Below are positions 29,113 through 38,974 of a stretch of 64,000 bases of DNA, in pieces. Position 1 is the stretch's first letter. The number at the start of each line of letters is the position of its first letter. Source of the DNA: Salibacteraceae bacterium (lineage in GTDB: Bacteria > Bacteroidota > Bacteroidia > Flavobacteriales_G > Salibacteraceae); assembly GCA_018401875.1 (NCBI GenBank), contig JAGYJZ010000006.1:62001-126000 (forward strand), read 5' to 3'. A model generated the notes under the pieces. That model saw only the letters and a list, made by a program, of their open reading frames with translations. It did no database searches and had not been told where the DNA came from. Both the position numbers and the translations under genes were made by a program.

Positions 29113-30081
29113 ATGCACAAAAAACTACCCTCATTGCTTGTCTTGTTGGTGATTCCATACAGCGTGTTTTGTTGGGGTTTTTTTGGTCACCGAAACATCA
29201 ATCGTATGGCCGTGTATACCTTGCCTACAGAGTTGATGGTGTTCTACAAAGACAACATAGAGTTTGTGACCGAACATGCAGTTGACCCTGATATGAGGAG
29301 GTATGTGGTGAAGGAGGAAGCTCCACGTCATTACATCGATATCGATCATTATGGCGAAACACCGTTTGATGATGTTCCTCGCGAGTGGGACGAAGCCATC
29401 GAAAAGTTTACGGAAGACACCCTGCAAGCATATGGTATTGTGCCGTGGTATGTTGAGGTGATGTATCGAAGGCTCGTTTACGCGTTTCGGAATAAAGATC
29501 TTGCATACGCATTAAAGGTTTCCGCAGATTTAGGCCACTACATTGCCGATGCTCATGTGCCCTTGCACACTACGGAAAACTACAACGGGCAGCTCACCAA
29601 TCAAATAGGAATTCATGGGTTTTGGGAATCACGGTTGCCGGAATTGTATGCTGAAGACTACGATTTTTTCACCGGCAAAGCCAAGTACATCGATTCACCG
29701 CTGAATCATATTTGGGATGCTGTAGAGGCGAGCAGCAATGCTGTAGATTCGGTGCTGTTGTTTGAGCGCGAATTGACCGAGGCTTACCCTGCGGATAGAA
29801 AATTTGCCTTTGATCAACGCGGAAACTCAACAGTGAAAACCTACTCGCGTGATTTCTCTCTTGACTACCATCTCAGCATGAATGGCATGGTGGAGCGCAG
29901 GATGCGGTCGTCCATCATCACCGTGGGTAGTTTGTGGTATTCAGCATGGATTGAAGCCGGAAAACCTGACTTTAAATCGGGATTCAATCCTATTGAGCTT
30001 GAAAAATTCGAGGAAGAGCGCAAAGAATTGGAAGCTAAAAGGGCGGCTAATCCAATACTTGGTCGAGAGCATGACGATTAA
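29113..30081 (+). CDS. Zinc-dependent phospholipase C / S1-P1 nuclease-like protein
   Basis: N-terminal WGFFGHRNINRMAVYTLP, SADLGHYIADAHVPLHTTENYNGQ, HGFWESRLPEL. Confidence 0.85.
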   Translation: MHKKLPSLLVLLVIPYSVFCWGFFGHRNINRMAVYTLPTELMVFYKDNIEFVTEHAVDPDMRRYVVKEEAPRHYIDIDHYGETPFDDVPREWDEAIEKFTEDTLQAYGIVPWYVEVMYRRLVYAFRNKDLAYALKVSADLGHYIADAHVPLHTTENYNGQLTNQIGIHGFWESRLPELYAEDYDFFTGKAKYIDSPLNHIWDAVEASSNAVDSVLLFERELTEAYPADRKFAFDQRGNSTVKTYSRDFSLDYHLSMNGMVERRMRSSIITVGSLWYSAWIEAGKPDFKSGFNPIELEKFEEERKELEAKRAANPILGREHDD

Positions 30082-30977
30082 TCCTCATCGATTTGCCAAA
30101 TGATTATGCTTCGATCATCGCTGCACGATGCGAAACGATTATCGTTTATGGCCAGCAACCGATTTACAGAATTGAGGTGACCGCCCATTTTAGCCCGATC
30201 GAGGCGGATGGGTTTTTCATTAAAATCAAAATCCCATACTTTAATGGTTTTATCCCTGCTTGCAGTGGCAATCCATTGCTTCGATTGGTTCACAAGAATA
30301 TCGTAAATCGCATAATTGTGCGCGGGAATTTCTTTCACCATTCGAAAGCCATCAGTACTGCTCCAAAGCCTTATATGTGCATCTTTTCCACCGGTGATTA
30401 AATCTCCCGAAGGCAAGAATGCTGCGCTATTGCACGATTCTTCATGGGCGTCAAATTCGAAAACGATGCTGTGACTCTTGTTTTCTAAAACGACACATCT
30501 GCCATCACCACAGGCTATGGCAGTTAGAGTTGCATCCTTGTTTTGTGCCACTCGTCTAATTTTTTTTGTGGTTAGCTTCAGGTGCCATAAAAGACTCCAA
30601 TCAGCTGTATTCCAAACACTCACACTGCCATCAGCACAAGAAGCATAAACGCGCTCGTGCACAGAATCAACAAAGAGGTCAAACAATGCCTTATCGTGCA
30701 GTTTCAAATGCCTCACTTCATTTTTAGTAATCAAATCAATGACATGCATGCTGCCGTTTGATGTGCCTATGACCAATTGACTATTGATGTGCAGCAAGCT
30801 GTAAACCGATGCCTCGGTGCGAATGGCAAATGGAATCGTTTCTCCGAGAATGAGATCCCATTCGGCCACCACACGATCAGCTCCTGCGCTGAAAAGTGTA
30901 TGGCTTTTATTTCCTGGGGCGATGGCGTACAGTGCAGCGCTGTGAGCCGTGAGTTGATTAATCTTAGTGATGTTCAT
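30078..30977 (-). CDS. WD40 repeat protein
   Basis: Repeated GH/WD-like units: TGGKDAHIRLWSS, IATASRDKTIKVWDF, FASCSDDRSIIIWQI. Confidence 0.9.
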   Translation of the reverse strand: MNITKINQLTAHSAALYAIAPGNKSHTLFSAGADRVVAEWDLILGETIPFAIRTEASVYSLLHINSQLVIGTSNGSMHVIDLITKNEVRHLKLHDKALFDLFVDSVHERVYASCADGSVSVWNTADWSLLWHLKLTTKKIRRVAQNKDATLTAIACGDGRCVVLENKSHSIVFEFDAHEESCNSAAFLPSGDLITGGKDAHIRLWSSTDGFRMVKEIPAHNYAIYDILVNQSKQWIATASRDKTIKVWDFDFNEKPIRLDRAKMGGHLNSVNRLLAINDNRFASCSDDRSIIIWQIDED

Positions 30978-30980
30978 GCA

Positions 30981-31226
30981 TTAAAGCGCGTCAATCGCTT
31001 CAGCGAGCTTTCGATCTTTTTCGGTGATTACATCTCCCGCATCATGCGTGCTCAAAAGGATGGTCACCCGATTGTAAACATTCGTCCAATTGGGATGGTG
31101 TTGGTGTTCTTCTGCCAACTCGGCCACATCTCTCATAAAACCCCAAGCCTCCTTGAAGTCTTCAAATTCAAAGGTGCATGTAAGTGCAGTTTTTCCTTCC
31201 CCTAAATCTTGTTCTGTCCAGCTCAT
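30981..31226 (-). CDS. Pterin-4a-carbinolamine dehydratase
   Basis: FKEAWGFMRDVAELAEEHQHHPNWTNVYNRVTILLSTHDAGDVITEKDRKLAEAID. Confidence 0.93.
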   Translation of the reverse strand: MSWTEQDLGEGKTALTCTFEFEDFKEAWGFMRDVAELAEEHQHHPNWTNVYNRVTILLSTHDAGDVITEKDRKLAEAIDAL

Positions 31227-31234
31227 TGCTATTG

Positions 31235-31672
31235 TTATTTGTTGATTTTATTTTTCGGAACTACAGCCATTGTAATCCGGCTGATGCATACCAAATTTCC
31301 TTCTTCATCTTTTATTTCAATGCTCCAAACTTGGGTGGATTTGCCCCTATGAATAGGTCGAGCCGTGCCCACCACGCGTCCTTTTGTTACTGGCCGCAGG
31401 TGATTGGCATTAATCTCCATGCCAACACAAAAAAACTTTTCTGGATCAACGGTCAAATGTGCGCCAATACTGCCTAAACTCTCTGCCAGCGAAACAGAAG
31501 CGCCTCCGTGCAAAATACCATAAGGTTGTGTGGTGCGATGATCAACAGGCATATCGCCTTGAATATAGTCGTCACCCAAAGCGGTGATGCGTATGTCTAA
31601 CGTTTCTAGAAGTGTTCCTTGCCGCATTTCATCAGCATTGTAGGCGCTCGTATTTTGAAACCAAATGGACAT
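31235..31672 (-). CDS. PaaI-like hotdog-fold thioesterase
   Basis: QPYGILHGGASVSLAESLGSIGAHLTVD, EINANHLRPVTKGRVVGTARPIHRGKSTQVWSIEIKDEEGNLVCISRITMAV. Confidence 0.92.
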   Translation of the reverse strand: MSIWFQNTSAYNADEMRQGTLLETLDIRITALGDDYIQGDMPVDHRTTQPYGILHGGASVSLAESLGSIGAHLTVDPEKFFCVGMEINANHLRPVTKGRVVGTARPIHRGKSTQVWSIEIKDEEGNLVCISRITMAVVPKNKINK

Positions 31673-31790
31673 AATTGTTAATTTTAGGAGGGTTCAAACT
31701 TAGTCAATACTTGACTGACTCATAGGGAAGACCTTCCGGTAATAATTTTTAGTTCTGCCTTTAATAAAAGTTCAATCTTCGCATTTCAGA

Positions 31791-32648
31791 ATGCTGCTTT
31801 TTCCAAATATCAAAATTAACTTAGGCCTTTACATCACTGGCAAACGCCCTGATGGCTACCACAATATTGAAAGTATTTTTTATCCTGTGCAATGGCGCGA
31901 GGCCATCGAAATTACAAATCGGGCAGTGGAGGTTAGTGGTTTTTCAGGAATCACTGCGGAGATTGAGTCAGGGAAAGTTCGTTTTATGAGCTACGGCATC
32001 CCGATTCCCGGTGACGCGGAGTCTAATTTGTGCATTAAAGTGTATCACTTATTAGAGGAGTGGTTTAACCTTCCCGCTATCGATATTCACCTGCTAAAAA
32101 CACTGCCTATTGGAGCTGGGTTGGGCGGTGGCAGTGCCGATGCAGCTTATACTTTACGTGCTTTGAAGGAGTTTTTTGAACTCAGAATCTCTGATGCAGA
32201 AGCCAAGGACATCCTCGCTAAGGTAGGCAGTGATTGCCCTTTTTTCTGGGAGAATAAACCCATGTTTGTTTATGGACGGGGCGAACGCATGCGGCCGATC
32301 GACCTCGACTTAAGTGCATATTATATTCTTTTGGTTAATCCGAATATTCATATTTCAACGAAGGAAGCCTATGCTGGAGTTCGTCCAAAGCCGCCAGGGA
32401 TTGACTTAGAAATGATTCCTAGTATTGGGGTGGAAGGGTGGAAGGATGTCTTGATCAATGATTTTGAAACGAGTATTTTTCCGAATCATCCATCCATCCG
32501 CGGCATTAAAGAAGCGCTCTACCAAAATGGTGCTTTGTATGCATCCATGACAGGGAGTGGCTCAACGGTGTTTGGAATTTTCAAAGAAGAGCCCAATGCC
32601 GAAATGTTTACTGATTTTGTGACGTGGAAAGGAAGGCTTACTTTTTAA
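31791..32648 (+). CDS. ispE: 4-diphosphocytidyl-2-C-methyl-D-erythritol kinase
   Basis: KINLGLYITGKRPDGYHNIES, LPIGAGLGGGSADAAYTLRAL, MTGSGSTVFGIF. Confidence 0.96.
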   Translation: MLLFPNIKINLGLYITGKRPDGYHNIESIFYPVQWREAIEITNRAVEVSGFSGITAEIESGKVRFMSYGIPIPGDAESNLCIKVYHLLEEWFNLPAIDIHLLKTLPIGAGLGGGSADAAYTLRALKEFFELRISDAEAKDILAKVGSDCPFFWENKPMFVYGRGERMRPIDLDLSAYYILLVNPNIHISTKEAYAGVRPKPPGIDLEMIPSIGVEGWKDVLINDFETSIFPNHPSIRGIKEALYQNGALYASMTGSGSTVFGIFKEEPNAEMFTDFVTWKGRLTF

Positions 32649-33243
32649 GTAATTCATGTCCGCCTAAGACTGGTCCCCACACTTGTTTACCCTCTTCTGT
32701 CCAACCACGGTCCCAACTAACGATCTTATTCTCATGAATCTCAACATAGTTTGAAGCGATGGAAGCACCACCCAAATTAGTCGGACATTTGGCTTCAGTG
32801 GTGCCCTTGAACACGCCTTTAGCATAATGAAGGCCTATTTGACAGCCGTCTAAAAACATCAATTCTTCTATGCTGATGTCGTCAAATAATTTTGGCTTTT
32901 TGTGCGCTCCGATATACTGCTGGTGATCAGGAAGATCAAAAACATAAAGCACATATTTGCCGCTTTCTAACTCCACCAGTTGATAGATGCGCTGCAGGTA
33001 GGGTTTCTTTAAACTTTTTGCAGCCGCTTGTTCTACGTAAAGCCATACGACTTCGGGTTGTTCTTCCCAAATTCTGGTCATTTTCAAGCTGATATCGAGG
33101 AAGTTAGTGTCTGCCTGAGCTTGAGCTTTTGAACTAAAACTACCTGTCATGCGCGATGCTAAAAGCTCGAGTGACGGTTGTTGAGCAACTCCTGAAAATG
33201 CCAAGGTAAAGGCAATGATGAATGTCGCGAACTTTAAGATCAT
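32638..33243 (-). CDS. CpcT/CpeT-family (phycobiliprotein lyase-like) protein, secreted
   Basis: Signal peptide; RMTGSFSSKAQAQ...RIWEEQPEVVWLYVEQAAAKSLKKPYLQRIYQL...DGCQIGL...GTTEAKCPTNLGGASIASNYVEIHENKIVSWDRGW. Confidence 0.82.
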   Translation of the reverse strand: MILKFATFIIAFTLAFSGVAQQPSLELLASRMTGSFSSKAQAQADTNFLDISLKMTRIWEEQPEVVWLYVEQAAAKSLKKPYLQRIYQLVELESGKYVLYVFDLPDHQQYIGAHKKPKLFDDISIEELMFLDGCQIGLHYAKGVFKGTTEAKCPTNLGGASIASNYVEIHENKIVSWDRGWTEEGKQVWGPVLGGHELLKK

Positions 33244-33251
33244 ATGCTTAG

Positions 33252-34709
33252 TTATTCGTTTTCAGCCATTTCCTGCCATCCGAAAAGCTTTCCTTCTTTA
33301 ATCATATTTCCAACAATGCTCGGAACCATGTATTCCCATCCTTCTTCACCGTCTTTGATTTTTCGAACTACATGATCAGAGAAAATGTGCAAAATGTCTG
33401 TGTTTGAACAACGTATCTGCTCTATTTTACCTTTCATTTTCAAATAGTCGATGAGAAGGTTAATGGACTCATCCTCAAATTTTATGTCATCCAATGTTTT
33501 TAGGGTTTCTCCGTCTTTTTGTAACGCTGGATATACATATACTTTAACGTTTCTACCAAACAAGATACCATAGGCTTCGAGCAGTCTACCTTTTAGGCGG
33601 TCATAGTATTTATCGTCAAAAATTTGAATCAAGTTGTCAACGCCTAAAATTACTCCAACTTTTCGGTTGCGCACTGAGTCGCTTAAATACGATACCAAGG
33701 TGTAGTACTTCTGATAGTTTGAAATCAAAACAGTGTACCCTAAACTTCCGATGATGTCTACGCGGTCTAAGAAGTCTTTTTCATCAATGTGCCCTTCAGC
33801 ACTCAGATCTTTGAGTGTAAGTTCGAACAGCACTTGAATGCGATCAACATCGATATCTTCTTCTTTTCTAAACTCTTTCAATCCCATTTTCAGCATGTCG
33901 AGGTTGACATGGGTGAGCGGCCTGAAACGCCCTCTTAGCACCAAGATGTTTTTCTTGTAGAGCGCTTGTGAAGCTTGCAGAACATCACCATTTGGACCAA
34001 AAAGTGCGGCATCAGTCATTCCATTCTTAACCAAAAGAAGACTTAATACGCGATTGTCAATATGCTCAAAATCGGGCCCTGATAATCGAAACATGTCAAT
34101 TTCAATTCTTCCTTGCCCGAGTCCATCGAGCAAGCTATTGAGCATCATCTCAGGATTGTCGGCATAGTGATATGCTGCGTAGATGAGATTTACCCCCACT
34201 CTTCCCAATGCTTTTTGTTGGAGTAATCCGTCATTGTCGTTCATGATCACGTGAAAAACGCATTCATTTGGAGGCGTATTTGGTTTCAACTGAAACCTCA
34301 ATCCAAACCAGCCGTGTCCTTTATTTGTCTTGTAATAGTTAAGGATTTCAACTGTGTTTACGAATGAGAAAAACCGCGTATCTTCTTTTCTGTACTCTAG
34401 TTTATTCAGAAGATTAGAATACTCTTTGTCGAGCATGGTAATCAATCGTGGTTCGGCCACATACTTTTTCGAAGCTCCGTAAATGGAGTCTGAAATTTTC
34501 ATGTCGTAGGCTGATGTAGTTAATGCTATCGTACCCGATGCTCCGCCTGCCGCAAAAAAGTTCGCAGATACTTCCTGTCCTGCTCCAATTTCAGCGAATG
34601 ACCCGTAAATGCTGCCGTCTAAATTTATGGATAACGCCTTCTCTTTAACACCTATTTCTCTATTCATACGATTTGCTGTTTCAAGCTGATTCAAAGCTAC
34701 ACGCTTCAA
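33252..34709 (-). CDS. Conserved hypothetical protein (large cytosolic, function unassigned)
   Basis: 485-aa open frame with coherent composition; NEYMVPSIVGNMIKEGKLFGWQEMAENE tail; no confident family. Confidence 0.7.
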   Translation of the reverse strand: MKRVALNQLETANRMNREIGVKEKALSINLDGSIYGSFAEIGAGQEVSANFFAAGGASGTIALTTSAYDMKISDSIYGASKKYVAEPRLITMLDKEYSNLLNKLEYRKEDTRFFSFVNTVEILNYYKTNKGHGWFGLRFQLKPNTPPNECVFHVIMNDNDGLLQQKALGRVGVNLIYAAYHYADNPEMMLNSLLDGLGQGRIEIDMFRLSGPDFEHIDNRVLSLLLVKNGMTDAALFGPNGDVLQASQALYKKNILVLRGRFRPLTHVNLDMLKMGLKEFRKEEDIDVDRIQVLFELTLKDLSAEGHIDEKDFLDRVDIIGSLGYTVLISNYQKYYTLVSYLSDSVRNRKVGVILGVDNLIQIFDDKYYDRLKGRLLEAYGILFGRNVKVYVYPALQKDGETLKTLDDIKFEDESINLLIDYLKMKGKIEQIRCSNTDILHIFSDHVVRKIKDGEEGWEYMVPSIVGNMIKEGKLFGWQEMAENE

Positions 34710-34804
34710 ATTGTTTGACGCGTTCTATTCGACAAAGGTTAGGGCTGCAACGATAGGTCAAAGTATTTGTTTGTTAAAGATTTCCACAATGCAATCCTTA
34801 AACG

Positions 34805-34832
34805 AAAAAAGCCCCGAAATCGGGGCTTTTTT
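34805..34832 (-). terminator. Rho-independent terminator
   Basis: aaaaaagccccga-aa-tcggggctttttt symmetric hairpin directly downstream of the PKD gene. Confidence 0.88.
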
Positions 34833-34849
34833 CATGTGTTAAATTCCTT

Positions 34850-37138
34850 TTATTGCTTAACGATCGGAAGCTTTATTGCTTCTTCATCGCTTGTTTTAAG
34901 CTCCATGAAATAGAGCCCATTTGGCAACGATGAAAGGTCTATTTGAGTTTGGTTTGAATTCACATAATTTATTGTTTTTACGAGAGAACCATCCATCGAA
35001 TAAACGGTGCAACTTTCTATCGCTGCTGCACTGCTATTCATGGTTATTCTAACCAGTCCTTCAGTCGGGTTGGGTGAAACGGTGAAAGCGGATTGTCCAA
35101 TTTCATTCACTCCGACCGTGAGATCTTCAAGTTCAACGTCCAAACAATAAGGAGCGCTAGAGCCAACAGAGTTTACTACTACTAAACAGACGTTATAGGT
35201 TCCACCAGTGATCGGATAGGCATATGTTGGGTTTTCAAAAATGGATGTGGCATTCGCGATTCCAAAATCCCAGGCGAAGTCAGTCGCTTCTGGGCTTCCT
35301 AGCAAGCTGGTGTTTTCGAATTGAACCACATGGTTGTTTCCAACTTCATAAGTAAAAAGAGCTACGGGAAGTTCGTTTGCGACATTCACGTTGCCACAAA
35401 CTGTGTCAGTGCCGTATTGATTTGTTGCCGCTAAGCATACATTGTAATCTCCAGCGAATGCATAAGCGTGCGTTGGGTTTTGTAAAGTGCTATTAGCGCC
35501 ATCACCAAAATCCCAATACCATGCTGTGGGCGAGTTGAAAGAGTTGTCGGTAAAATCAATCGTAGGGTCGTTCGTATCGTCATACGAGTATGATGCGATT
35601 GGCAGAGCATTAACGATGGTTACGTTTGACGAGTACACCGCGCTGGTCCCAATCGTATTGGTAGCGGTTAAACTCACCGTATACGTTCCAGGCATTGAAA
35701 ATGTGTGCGTTGGGTTTTGAAGGGTAGAGGTATTGCCATCATCAAAATCCCATGACCATGAAGTGGGATTGTTGCTAGAAAGGTCAGTAAAAGCAATTTC
35801 AGGGTCGTTGGTGTTGTCAAAACTGAAAAGCGCTGTAGGCGGATTTGCAGGTTCTGAAGTAATCGCTCTGAAATGATAGGTGGTGGTTGTATTGGCCGTC
35901 CAAGTGGTGCCGTTGAAATTCGCAGCGCGGTTATTGCCACCCGTTGTTTGACAAATCCAAGCGTTACCCGTTGGTACTTCAAATCCGATGAAAATATCGC
36001 CACTTAAACTATCGAGTTGATTCGCATAGGGCCTCAAGTCGATGCGCGTCATGCGCTGCGGTTCGAGTAAGTTAGCTTCTGGAAACACCATGATTGGAGT
36101 AATCAAATCTGTGCCGGGGCTGCCTGCATTGTTCGACCAAATATGAACTTCGATGCTGTCGTTTGGATTGTTGACGTCCGTGTAGTTTCGGATCAGCGCA
36201 GTGGTTAGCGTGCTGAGCCCATTGCCCAAAGAAACGCGATTGGCTGCGCCACTAGTGAATGTTGAACTGAAGTTTACTACCGTGCTCACAACACCGTTGT
36301 CATGATTGATATAATTTCCAGCGATGTATTGGTAAATTGCGGAGGTGGCTGAGTTAAGCTGTGCAGATGCATCGGTAGCATAAATCACATAGTCAACATA
36401 TGCGCCAGCTGTTTGAGGTGGAATGGCAAACACATAATCATTTCCGATGGTATCAATAGGGTTAATAATTATAGGTGCTCCGTTATCAACGGTATACGAC
36501 ATAGTTACGCTGGACAATCCAGAAATATCAGTGATCGTAGCAGTTCTAAAATTGGTATCGGCATCGCCTTCAAAGTGAGGCGCGGGGTCATGCACGATAA
36601 GTGGTGGTGCATTATCTACATTGTAGCTTACTACGCGCAGACTATCGATGTAAATACCGTCTGCTTGATAGGCTTGATCAGTAAAGAATCTAAACCGCAT
36701 TTTAACTTGGCTGTTTCCAACGAATCCACCAACGTTGGCAGTGAAATTTGTCCAAGTCGCTAAATTGTTTTCCCCGTTAAAGGTTGTAACCACGGTCCAT
36801 GTAGTTCCGTTGTTTGACGACAATTCAAGGTAGCAATAGTCGAATCCGTTTTCGATGTCATACTTCACCCTAAAAAACACATTGGCATCTAATGCGGTGC
36901 TTAAATTAAAGCTCGGAGTGACCGTGGCAAACGTGGTTTGATTGTCTAAATATAAACCACCAGGACTGTCAGTGAGGGAGTTAGCGCCATTATAGGCTTG
37001 TGTGGTCGTTGTGCCCCATTGGCCGGTGAGGGTCCACGAGCCTAGTCCACTGTCAAAATCGTCTGAAAAAACGGTGGTTTGTGCGTGAAGAAATGGAACG
37101 ATCAGCAGAGCTGAAATGAGCGTAAAAATTCTTTTCAT
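34850..37138 (-). CDS. Secreted multi-domain PKD protein with T9SS C-terminal sorting domain
   Basis: Signal peptide; three PKD units (WSWDFDDGNTSTLQNPTHTF, WYWDFGDGANSTLQNPTHAY, FAWDFGIANATSIFENPTYAY); C-term FTVSPNPTEGLVRI. Confidence 0.93.
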   Translation of the reverse strand: MKRIFTLISALLIVPFLHAQTTVFSDDFDSGLGSWTLTGQWGTTTTQAYNGANSLTDSPGGLYLDNQTTFATVTPSFNLSTALDANVFFRVKYDIENGFDYCYLELSSNNGTTWTVVTTFNGENNLATWTNFTANVGGFVGNSQVKMRFRFFTDQAYQADGIYIDSLRVVSYNVDNAPPLIVHDPAPHFEGDADTNFRTATITDISGLSSVTMSYTVDNGAPIIINPIDTIGNDYVFAIPPQTAGAYVDYVIYATDASAQLNSATSAIYQYIAGNYINHDNGVVSTVVNFSSTFTSGAANRVSLGNGLSTLTTALIRNYTDVNNPNDSIEVHIWSNNAGSPGTDLITPIMVFPEANLLEPQRMTRIDLRPYANQLDSLSGDIFIGFEVPTGNAWICQTTGGNNRAANFNGTTWTANTTTTYHFRAITSEPANPPTALFSFDNTNDPEIAFTDLSSNNPTSWSWDFDDGNTSTLQNPTHTFSMPGTYTVSLTATNTIGTSAVYSSNVTIVNALPIASYSYDDTNDPTIDFTDNSFNSPTAWYWDFGDGANSTLQNPTHAYAFAGDYNVCLAATNQYGTDTVCGNVNVANELPVALFTYEVGNNHVVQFENTSLLGSPEATDFAWDFGIANATSIFENPTYAYPITGGTYNVCLVVVNSVGSSAPYCLDVELEDLTVGVNEIGQSAFTVSPNPTEGLVRITMNSSAAAIESCTVYSMDGSLVKTINYVNSNQTQIDLSSLPNGLYFMELKTSDEEAIKLPIVKQ

Positions 37139-37171
37139 AACGTTAGGTTTGTGTCGAAATTACAAATCTTT

Positions 37172-37505
37172 ATGGATACATCGCCTTATTCTAATTTTGA
37201 ATCACTCGACATTCGCGTTGGAACCATTCTTCAGGCAAAATTATTCAGCAAGGCGCGGAAACCAGCCTATCAGCTTGTAGTTGATTTTGGAGAAGAAATC
37301 GGACACTTGCAATCGAGTGCTCAACTGACTGAACTTTATGCGATTGATGATTTAATAGGCAAACAAATTTTAGCGGTAGTCTTTTGAACCTAAGCAAATC
37401 GCCAATTTCATCAGCCAATGTCTTGTGCTAGGCGTTTACACGAAAGATGGAGTAGTTTTGCTTTCTACAGAACGCCCGTGTAAGAATGGGGATAAACTAG
37501 GATAG
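37172..37505 (+). pseudogene. csaA: CsaA-like tRNA-binding (EMAP/OB-fold) protein, reading frame interrupted near 37385
   Basis: Frame 1 FESLDIRVGTILQAKLFSKARKPAYQLVVDFGEEIGHLQSSAQLTELY...LIGKQILAVVF then TGA; +1 frame continues EPKQIANFISQCLVLGVYTKDGVVLLSTERPCKNGDKLG to TAG at 37503-37505. Confidence 0.85.
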
Positions 37506-37506
37506 A

Positions 37507-38079
37507 TTGAACATTAAACTTCTTTGGAAAAAGCAATGGGTAAAGAACTTGATTTTCTTTAGCATCATGGCAGTACTTTATTTTTCGAATTTTCCTCGTT
37601 GGGTGAGTATTCAATATGCGCGATTCAACCTCGAAGCACCGCGTCAACTCAGTAGGATTGATACTCCTGAAGCGAGCATTTACGCCTATAAAGTCACTGC
37701 TGAAAACGCATTGGGCGAGCAGATGCAATTGTCAAGCTTCAAAGGTCAAAAAGTATTTGTGAGTCTTTGGGCAAGTTGGTGCGTTCCGTGCATCGCTGAG
37801 TTTTCTTCCCTGGAACTGCTCAGCGAAAATATGCCCGAGCTATCGTTGGTGCTATTGAATATTGAAGATCGTGCTGTATTCGATAAATTTGTGAAAGACA
37901 GCCATTACGACCTGCCTTTTTACCTCCTCAAAACTCCACTGCCAGCCGCGATTAACGCGCGTTCAATTCCAGCTACGTTCATCCTCGATGAAGAGGGAAG
38001 GGTGATTTTTAAGCAAACGGGGGCAGTAGATTGGTCGTCAGATGCGGCACTTTTTGAGCTTAAAAAAATTCTAGATTAA
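37507..38079 (+). CDS. TlpA-like thioredoxin-fold disulfide oxidoreductase
   Basis: N-terminal TM; VFVSLWASWCVPCIAEFSSLELLSENMPELSLVLLNIED, SIPATFILDEEGRVIFKQTGAVDW. Confidence 0.9.
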   Translation: MNIKLLWKKQWVKNLIFFSIMAVLYFSNFPRWVSIQYARFNLEAPRQLSRIDTPEASIYAYKVTAENALGEQMQLSSFKGQKVFVSLWASWCVPCIAEFSSLELLSENMPELSLVLLNIEDRAVFDKFVKDSHYDLPFYLLKTPLPAAINARSIPATFILDEEGRVIFKQTGAVDWSSDAALFELKKILD

Positions 38080-38080
38080 C

Positions 38081-38974
38081 ATGTATTTTTTTCCAAAATT
38101 CAAGCGCGGGGTTTTTAATCGATACCGGAAAGGAATGCCGTGGCCTGAGATGTTGATCAAAGATGCTTCAGCTGCGGGGGGTATTTTACTGCAGATTGTG
38201 CTAGGTCGCTCTAAACGGGTTTTGCTCGTGTATCCGCACTTTCCGAGTCGTGGAAGCACCATTTTTCGAATCGCGCATAACCTTGGTTACAATGTCACCA
38301 ACAACATTTCGCGCGCCAAGCGTTTGGCCATTTATTGGGAATACAATACGGTGCGCGATGAGTTTCAAGCGCTATCAGAGCTTAAGTCAATAAAGGTGAT
38401 TAACCTCTATAACCGCGATATTTCAAAAGACAAAGTAGATGATGCGATGCACCAAGCGTTTGGGTACAGCACCAAAATCGATCCGCGAACGCATGAGGGT
38501 ATTGCCGTGAAAAAGAGCTTGAAGAATGCCGTGCACGATGGACGAAAAATTGACTGCCCTACAGTGCTTGAACCGGGTTTTATCTACCAAAAATTTATCG
38601 ATAGCAGTGTGAACGCGACTGAAGTGATGGACATAAGAATTCCTCTCTTTCAAGGAAAGATTCCGCACGTTTACTTGAATTATCGCAGCAATCAAGAGCG
38701 GTTTAAGAATGTGCCCGATCGCGCTGAACTCGCTGTGAATGTTGATGCTTGGTTGAGTGAAACCGAAGTGAGCCAACTCGCCCAATTTTGTAAAATTTTT
38801 AACCTTGAGTTCGGTGAATTAGACGTTCTACGCGATAAGGATGATGGCAAAATTTACATCGTTGACGCGAACAACACGCCTCAAGGACCACCCAAGAATT
38901 TACCAAAGCCAGATAAGAAAACAGCGGTAGTTTTATTGAGCAAGATGTTTGAAAAGACGTTTATGGCTGATTGA
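38081..38974 (+). CDS. ATP-grasp-like protein
   Basis: FIYQKFIDSSVNATEVMDIRIPLFQGKIPHVYLNYR...FNLEFGELDVLRDKDDGKIYIVDANNTPQGPP resembles the C-terminal ATP-grasp core. Confidence 0.55.
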   Translation: MYFFPKFKRGVFNRYRKGMPWPEMLIKDASAAGGILLQIVLGRSKRVLLVYPHFPSRGSTIFRIAHNLGYNVTNNISRAKRLAIYWEYNTVRDEFQALSELKSIKVINLYNRDISKDKVDDAMHQAFGYSTKIDPRTHEGIAVKKSLKNAVHDGRKIDCPTVLEPGFIYQKFIDSSVNATEVMDIRIPLFQGKIPHVYLNYRSNQERFKNVPDRAELAVNVDAWLSETEVSQLAQFCKIFNLEFGELDVLRDKDDGKIYIVDANNTPQGPPKNLPKPDKKTAVVLLSKMFEKTFMAD

